DNA from: Isoetes taiwanensis
Lineage: Eukaryota; Streptophyta; Lycopodiopsida; Isoetales; Isoetaceae
Assembly (NCBI GenBank): GCA_021234155.1
Contig: JAJEKV010000004.1
Span: 30,229,305-30,293,304 of the forward strand
Reading direction: 5' to 3'
Length of the DNA: 64,000 bases
Shown: piece by piece, positions 58,673-64,000 of the stretch
Layout: every line of letters starts with the position of its first letter
How positions within the stretch are numbered: the stretch's first letter is position 1
Program-made: the position numbers and the translations under genes
Notes under the pieces: generated by a model
The model's database searches: none
Told to the model about the DNA's origin: nothing
The model's input: only the letters and a program-made list of their open reading frames with translations

Positions 58673-59696
58673 AGACTCTTACACTCCCATGCCAGTGGTT
58701 GAGCTTCTAGTGGAGGCTGCTGACTTTAGGGAATTTGTTTTCTCTCGACGTGGCTCTAGAGAACAAGCTGTGAACAAGTTGAACGATATTACATTTCAAC
58801 ACCACATCAAGTTTTACTTGAAGGATGGAGAGAGTTTTTTACAAGGGAAGAAATACACCACTACTAAAGCCTGGAGTCCACCAGAGGGGTTGCGCTTCCT
58901 TAAGTATATTCCTGACACTTGCTTAGTAGAACGTGTTGAGCAGCTTCCTCTCAAAAACCCAAAAGAGTCAAAGCAGCAGAAAAGCACCCCGGCTAACTCC
59001 TTAAAAGCAATTGAAAGTGGAATTTCTGCGGGCTTTAAGTACTTCTTAGAAGAAGACCAAATGTGGTGGAGAAGCTTCTTTGCTGAACAAACGATTGTGA
59101 ATCAAAACTTAGCTCTAAGGCAAATGGAGGAAGCTTTCCATTGGCCTAATGCCTTCCACGAACTCCAGAACCAGGCAGGCCCGAGCAATGCTACAGTAGC
59201 ACCAGTAGCACCACCAATACAAGAAGACGAGGATCGGGTCATGTATCTCGGGCCAAGACGCAAAAATGAGCCTGTAGGTAATATCACAGAAATTACCAAA
59301 GGTATGTTGATTGCTACTCCGACTGAGGACGATGATAAAGGGCGACCTTTCTGGATAGCAAAAGTACTTGACACAGTCAAAGAGGAAGGCTTGGTGACTA
59401 AACTCAAGATTCACTGGATGGCTACACGTCCAGAAAATACTTTTGAAGGCAGATATGATTTAGAAATGAAAAGTCAAGGCAAGGGGAAAAAACTCAAGAG
59501 AGTGGGTAATAGGGATGAGCTAGACATACGCAAAGTGAGTATTCTATGTTATGATTTCAAATTGAAATCTGACAATCGTTTACGCCAGAGAACAATCAAT
59601 TTACTTAAGAAGGCATGTAGCTACGAGGAAGAAGATGAAGAAGAGGGTGGTAATGCTTCGACAGCGAAAGAAGCGAAGGTGACGAAGATGGCATAA
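58656..59696 (+). CDS. C-terminal part of the transposase-like gene
   Basis: An uninterrupted 346-codon frame directly continues the preceding blocks. It holds a helical region (EAADFREFVFSRRGSREQAV), then VRIIEDSYTPM-type start sequence and YLGPRRKNEPVGN. Next is a compact beta-type domain (KGMLIATPTEDDDKGRPFW, IAKVLDTVKEEG, LKIHWMA) that could be a small Tudor-, chromo- or SH3-like module. The tail is highly acidic (SYEEEDEEEGGN). In intact relatives this would probably be the same polypeptide as the transposase; here the frame lasts because the damage is upstream. No catalytic motif was seen. Confidence 0.5.
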   Translation: MVRIIEDSYTPMPVVELLVEAADFREFVFSRRGSREQAVNKLNDITFQHHIKFYLKDGESFLQGKKYTTTKAWSPPEGLRFLKYIPDTCLVERVEQLPLKNPKESKQQKSTPANSLKAIESGISAGFKYFLEEDQMWWRSFFAEQTIVNQNLALRQMEEAFHWPNAFHELQNQAGPSNATVAPVAPPIQEDEDRVMYLGPRRKNEPVGNITEITKGMLIATPTEDDDKGRPFWIAKVLDTVKEEGLVTKLKIHWMATRPENTFEGRYDLEMKSQGKGKKLKRVGNRDELDIRKVSILCYDFKLKSDNRLRQRTINLLKKACSYEEEDEEEGGNASTAKEAKVTKMA

Positions 59697-60210
59697 ATGA
59701 GGATGAAGATGTGCTGGATCCCTCTGTGATCACTCCTCACACTTTTGTACATAACTAAGTCTTGTAAAAAGACTGTAAATTTTGTATGTGAATGTGAAGA
59801 TTTTGTCTTCAATTTTTGAAAATACTACAATTTCAGTTGTAAACTTCACTTAAAGTTTTGGTTAAAATATATGTTCCCTCAAATTAGAGGTTCTCTCTAA
59901 AAACATACTTCATCCAAATTCTTATTGCTAGAAAAGTGTCACTTTGAAATAGCTAATTCTCTCATTGCACAACAAAATTAGTGATTTTGGAGGGGTCAAG
60001 ATACAGTTTTATGTCTTTTTTTTTTAAACCTCATTTTAGCCCTTTTTTGGAAAAAAATGGAATCTTCGAGGAATATTCCTTTTGCTCCCGTTTCAACGAT
60101 CCCCTCTCGTTTCTATTGCAACTCTGTTTATTGCGGGGCATGGCAACTTGATGCCAGGTGATGAATAGCTAGATTTGTGGAGTATGTTGATCATGATGAG
60201 GCGGCCACGC
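59697..60210. other. 3' flank, no gene seen
   Basis: AT-rich sequence after the transposase-like gene. Possible poly(A) signal-like AATAAA-type runs are not distinctive. No terminal repeat could be recognised here. Confidence 0.4.
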
Positions 60211-60249
60211 CCCAAAGTAGAGAGATGATTTTCTTACTGTGTATGAGTG

Positions 60250-60870
60250 GTTTTGCCTGAAGGGTTCCATTGCCTTCCCTAGGATTTTTAGGCCCATATT
60301 ATAGTATCTACGGTGTATCTTGATCTTTATTCTTGAATATAGTCTTTTGTTCTTGAAAAAAATTGGGAGGGAGGGGGGAAGGGGAGGAGGGGTTTGACTG
60401 GTGCCAGTTGTATGCCTGAGGTGTCTTTCCAATTGAAGACAATTGCCCTCTTTCTTTTCCATATGATCCGTAATATCCATGCTCTGATGATATGAAAAGC
60501 GATGTGTTAGAATGTACTCATCCCATTGAATAGATCAAGCGAATTTATTTGGTCTCAAGGTATTGCCAAATCTAGTGGTCTTGCCTTAAGGATTCCATTG
60601 CCTTTTCTAGGATTTTTAGGCCCATATTATAGTATCTACCATTGTATCTTGATCTTTATTCTTGAATATAGTCTTTCATCCTTGAAAAAAACGGGTTGGG
60701 GAGGGTTTTAACTCGTGCAGCTTGTATGCCTGAGGTGTCTCTTCCATCGAAGATAATTGCCCTCTTTCTTTTCCATATGATCCGTAATATCCATGATCCG
60801 ATGATATGAAAAGCAATGTGTTAGGTTGTTCTCATCCCACTGAATAGATCAAGCAAATTTGTTTGTTCTC
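60250..60870. repeat. Tandem duplication of about 330-340 bp
   Basis: The segment containing GGATTTTTAGGCCCATATTA, TTGATCTTTATTCTTGAATA and CATATGATCCGTAATATCCA occurs at about 60255-60540 and again from about 60585 with about 90 percent similarity by eye. It is probably a LINE-type tail on the minus strand. Confidence 0.85.
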
Positions 60871-62080
60871 TAGGGTATTGCCAAACCTTTCCTCACACCA
60901 TACCAGTTGCAATCCTTGTAGGCAATGTTCTAGGGTTTCATCACTCGCTTTGCACGAGGGTCACAATTGATTGACATCTCCTTTGTACTTAGCAACCTTG
61001 GTATTCACGTGGGGGGCTCCATGCACTACTTGCCAAATAAGCAAGCAAATTCTTGGAGGAATGAGCTTCAACCGAACCTTTTCAAGACATCCTTAGTTTT
61101 TGATATTGTGACTTGTACATTCCACTTGGGTGCAAAGAAATGGCACCAATATCTTCGTGACATTTGTAACATGACTTTACGAATGGCTCTATGTGAAGGA
61201 AAGGATGAGGAACCTAAGGCTTAGTCCCTGCACTATGCATGATATCTAATAGAATTGCTGCTATACATTCGGTATCATAATGTTGTAACCCGAGTTCGTT
61301 CTTAAACTCATACCCATCATCTTAATTGACTATGCTTGTACCATGTTGAGCAATAATTTATAACGACGCTGATCCACCTTCTTACCACTCTACCATCTGC
61401 TATTAATGCAAGAGGCCTCTTCTTGTTATGAAAATTGACTGAAATCCATTAAGATGTGGTGGTAACAGTGCCGGTCCATAGCTCTGACATTTAATGTGAA
61501 CAATACTTTCGGTGTTTTGATCTATGGGTAAGCCTTTAACGTAAGGGAAAGTGTGAGCTCCTAGTCTTAAACTATTGAATAACGACCATGAATTGTACCG
61601 ATATTTTATTGTATCTGTATGAAAGTAGCAAAGCCTAATTTTTGAGCTATAAACCTGGCGAATTCACTTTTTTCCCCACGATATTCTAAATAAATTTTAC
61701 AAGTATTTTAAGCCTATGTCTAATGTGCATATACGTCTTCAATTTCCCTTTTGCATTTCCACCAGGCGCTTTTTACAAAAGCTCCTTCATTATTGCCTTC
61801 CCAAACGATATTCCTACGTTGCTTCTACCTCATGTGTTTTATCTGACGTAGTGGGGGATTTCAAGCTGAAGGATGAGGAGCTGCTTGATTTTGATATATC
61901 CAACTGTGATAATGTTTCTGAGGATTTCGACTTTGACCATGATGATCAGTTCGAGGAAAAACAAAATGCTAGGCCCAATTTAATTATGCCCAACAACGCT
62001 GGGCACTGTTCTGGTTTACAATTTAGTGTGGCTTTGTTCCTTGATAGGCTTTGTAAGTTAGCATCTTAACATGGAAAAAT
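60871..62080. other. No recognised gene; open frames without domains
   Basis: Plus-strand frames at 60967-61224 (KKWHQYLRDICNMTLRMALC) and 61716-62069 (acidic LDFDISNCDNVSEDFDFDHD) show no known domain. The first has a LINE- or retroelement-tail flavour. Confidence 0.3.
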
Positions 62081-62089
62081 TCTGGGTCA

Positions 62090-63190
62090 GATCAGCCAAC
62101 ACAACACATTATTAGCGGAGTTCGCAAGAGAATATCAGGGGGGCTAAGGGCATTATATCATATGCTCAGCTATTGCAGACATAACCATATCTGGAGTTGG
62201 CACCTCCGTAAACTAATGTTTCGGACATTGGTTAAAACAGTGGTACTGTATGGTTGCATGGTATGGGGTCCTGGTCTTGCACGATCAAAGTGGAAGGAAG
62301 TAGAAAAGGTTCAAAAGCGTTTCTTGCTTGAAGAATTGGGAGTTAAAACTCAGACCCTATATGAGATGTTGCTTGCAGAAACAGGTATGTATCCGCTTGA
62401 AGTGGAAGCCCTTTGTCAAACACTGGAGTATTTTGGTAGAATACAAAACTTAGAAGACCACAGATTGCCGAGACAAGCCTTGCAAGAATCTAAAATCCAA
62501 TCCCATGTGGGATGGTATAAGTATTTAGAAGAGTGGGCAGGCTATTGGGGCATTGGACTGGATGATCTACCTTCATCTAGTATAGGGATCCGAGATTTAG
62601 TGACCGGTAAATCTTTGTTGAAATTGTGGCCAGTTGGAGATCTTGGGACAAAAAGAAACTTTTACAGGGAAGAAGTAAATGCAATGGTAGTCTATGGCGA
62701 GCAGGATTATTTAAATGGTAAGCTTAGTAGAGGAAGGCGGAAGCTTCTCTCTTGCATGCGCCTAAGTTCACATAGACTAGAAATTGAGGTGGGACGAGAG
62801 CAGGATATGCCACGTGAATTGCGTTTTTGTCCTTGCTGCCTAGATGCTCAAGTAGAAGATGAACGACATGCTCTTCTCCATTGCTCAGCTTTTGAATACC
62901 TAAGGGCACAGCATGATATCAGCTGCGATTCTTTTCACGAGCTTTTGAATTTACCAGTTATAAAACTTGGTATGTATCTTCAAGATTATGACAGGTCAAG
63001 GAAAGAGCTACTGGACCTTTACGACATGGCAAAAGACCTTGATGTGTAAGGTCTAGTTTTGTTAGTTTTTCCTTTTTTTTTTTTCAGTTGACCAAAAAAA
63101 CATGCATGTAACTTTTCTCGTCTATGGACCTGATGGTCTAACATGCGTGACTCAATACAATTACAATTACAATTACAATTACAATTACCC
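62090..63190 (+). mobile_element. 5'-truncated LINE ending in (TTACAA)n
   Basis: It consists of the 3' portion of a non-LTR element: the C-terminal part of ORF2, a short 3' untranslated region with a T-rich stretch, and a tail of five to six TTACAA units at about 63157-63188. No upstream RT domain is present, as expected for 5' truncation during target-primed reverse transcription. Confidence 0.75.
62162..63049 (+). CDS. LINE ORF2 C-terminal region
   Basis: An uninterrupted 295-codon frame. It has the post-RT region LMFRTLVKTVVLYGCMVWGP followed by KVQKRFLLEELGVK, the pattern seen after the polymerase domain of plant LINE ORF2 (vLLYGaevWg...qr.flr..lg). It ends with the Cys/His tail FCPCCLDAQVEDERHALLHC and a helical end. 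The polymerase catalytic domain is absent, so it is a fragment despite the open frame. The open state suggests a younger insertion than the LINE at 48.8-51.5 kb. Confidence 0.8.
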   Translation: MLSYCRHNHIWSWHLRKLMFRTLVKTVVLYGCMVWGPGLARSKWKEVEKVQKRFLLEELGVKTQTLYEMLLAETGMYPLEVEALCQTLEYFGRIQNLEDHRLPRQALQESKIQSHVGWYKYLEEWAGYWGIGLDDLPSSSIGIRDLVTGKSLLKLWPVGDLGTKRNFYREEVNAMVVYGEQDYLNGKLSRGRRKLLSCMRLSSHRLEIEVGREQDMPRELRFCPCCLDAQVEDERHALLHCSAFEYLRAQHDISCDSFHELLNLPVIKLGMYLQDYDRSRKELLDLYDMAKDLDV

Positions 63191-63347
63191 CACAAATTAA
63201 TTCTTTGTGAACAATAAGGAAACACCCATCGCAGGGGAGCAATTTTCTAGTATGTGAAGATGCAGAGAGGCAAGCAACTCAAAATAGAACATTCATTTAT
63301 AATTTATTACAGGCAATAAGCTTACAAATACACATACAAAAGTAGTT

Positions 63348-63775
63348 TTACCAATGATGGCCAGGACCGCCATAACCAGGGCCACCATAACCGGGGCCAT
63401 AATAACCACCATAGCCATGGCCGTAACCAGGGCCATAGGGATGATCAGAATCGCCATTTCCAGATCCGGTATCAGGCGATAACCACCGTAACCAGGGCCA
63501 CCGTAACCAGGGCCACCATAACCAGGTCCACCGTAACCAGGGCCACCATAACCAGGTCCGTAACCTCCACCGTAACCACCACCGTAACCAGGCCCATATC
63601 CACCATAGCCGTCGTGCTGGGGCTGAACAGCAGCATCCTTGGGTGCGGATTCTTCAGCAAGCAGGCGGCCATGGCTTTGTTCTTCGGCCAACATCCGGGC
63701 CTGGGCTGAAGCCAATGCCAACAGGAGCAGAATTGCAAGCGCAAATGATCGATCCATCATTCTGACTCGACACAT
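63348..63775 (-). CDS. Secreted glycine-rich protein (GYGGPGYGG repeats), apparent frameshift
   Basis: A signal peptide (MMDRSFALAILLLLALASAQA) is followed by a short linker with RMLAEEQSHGRLLAEESAP and then Gly/Tyr/Pro repeats (GPGYGGP). This is typical of plant cell-wall glycine-rich proteins. The start at 63760 (MMDR) suits the signal peptide better than 63775. The repeat frame leaves Gly-rich sequence near 63475 (GYRLIPDLEMAI). The expected continuation is in another frame: SPDTGSGNGDSDHPYGPGYG onward to GPGHHW and a stop at 63348-63350. A one- or two-base slip in the repeat would explain this. It may be real, or an assembly error in a repetitive tract; a short intron is less likely. A TATA box lies upstream. 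Confidence 0.8.
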
Positions 63776-63806
63776 AACCTGAATCCATCCCGCCCTTGGA
63801 TCCCCG

Positions 63807-63816
63807 TTTTATAGGC
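63807..63816 (-). promoter_or_regulatory. TATA box of the glycine-rich protein gene
   Basis: On the minus strand, CCTATAAAAC lies about 45-55 nt upstream of the start codon region, fitting a short leader. Confidence 0.7.
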
Positions 63817-64000
63817 TGCTCGTCACCCACCCAGCATTCATTTGCATTCAAGAGATTCCTTTTGACCTCTTTCCTTGGCCGCCTCTTGTCTGGTTGGCTT
63901 TGACAATTGTCACCTTGCCCATTACTGAGCGTTTCGCTGGAGTCTTCGGTCTTAAATGCACGCCCCTGCATTTTGCTTGCCTGCTAGACTGTTCGGTAGT

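Noticed and set aside
1-64000. tRNA and rRNA genes
   Set aside because: No cloverleaf with a conserved T-loop, and no rRNA-like segment, was seen when reading both strands; a covariance-model scan would be needed to exclude small RNAs.

Overview
This is a nuclear window from a land plant with a large, repeat-rich genome. The host genes have GT-AG introns. The fragments include a receptor-like kinase, a TOM1-like membrane protein, an EF-hand protein and a pentatricopeptide (PPR) protein. Most of the rest is layered transposable elements. A fern or another seed-free plant fits best. The genus is a guess (Ceratopteris-like) that cannot be settled from the sequence alone.

Layout. 1-5 kb holds broken host genes (a TOM1/THH1-like pseudogene and an EF-hand pseudogene) and a LINE scrap. 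5.0-5.7 kb holds small inverted-repeat elements. 7.1-9.9 kb is the best host gene, an eight-exon receptor-like kinase on the minus strand whose splice phases all agree. 13,188-30,558 is one 17.4-kb Mutator-like element (MULE) with long terminal inverted repeats (about 650-670 bp) and a perfect 9-bp target duplication, ATTGAGGTG. It carries a broken MURA-type transposase with a SWIM finger, a Ulp1-type protease gene, an FCP1-like phosphatase gene and other decayed genes. 30.6-33.6 kb is AT-rich satellite-like sequence.

33.6-42.8 kb and 52.5-59.7 kb look like two modules of similar plan. Each has a minus-strand gene with a ParB-like signature, then an array of palindromes, then a divergent plus-strand DDE transposase-like gene. 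In the second module the ParB-like exons lead into a beta-class N4/N6 DNA methyltransferase. Its eight palindromes are spaced 42 bp apart, with one gap of 52 bp. The first module has six copies of an unrelated palindrome. This pairing is the strongest candidate for an undescribed system.

Between and after the modules lie a hAT element inside the first module's transposase gene, a PPR pseudogene and LINE remnants. A LINE at 48.8-51.5 kb has a first protein that begins with the first ten residues of histone H3 (MARTKQTARK). A second, 5'-truncated LINE ends near 63.19 kb. The window closes with a secreted glycine-rich protein gene on the minus strand. Many element genes carry stops or frameshifts. 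I could not tell sequencing error from decay, so 'pseudogene' means 'broken as written here'.
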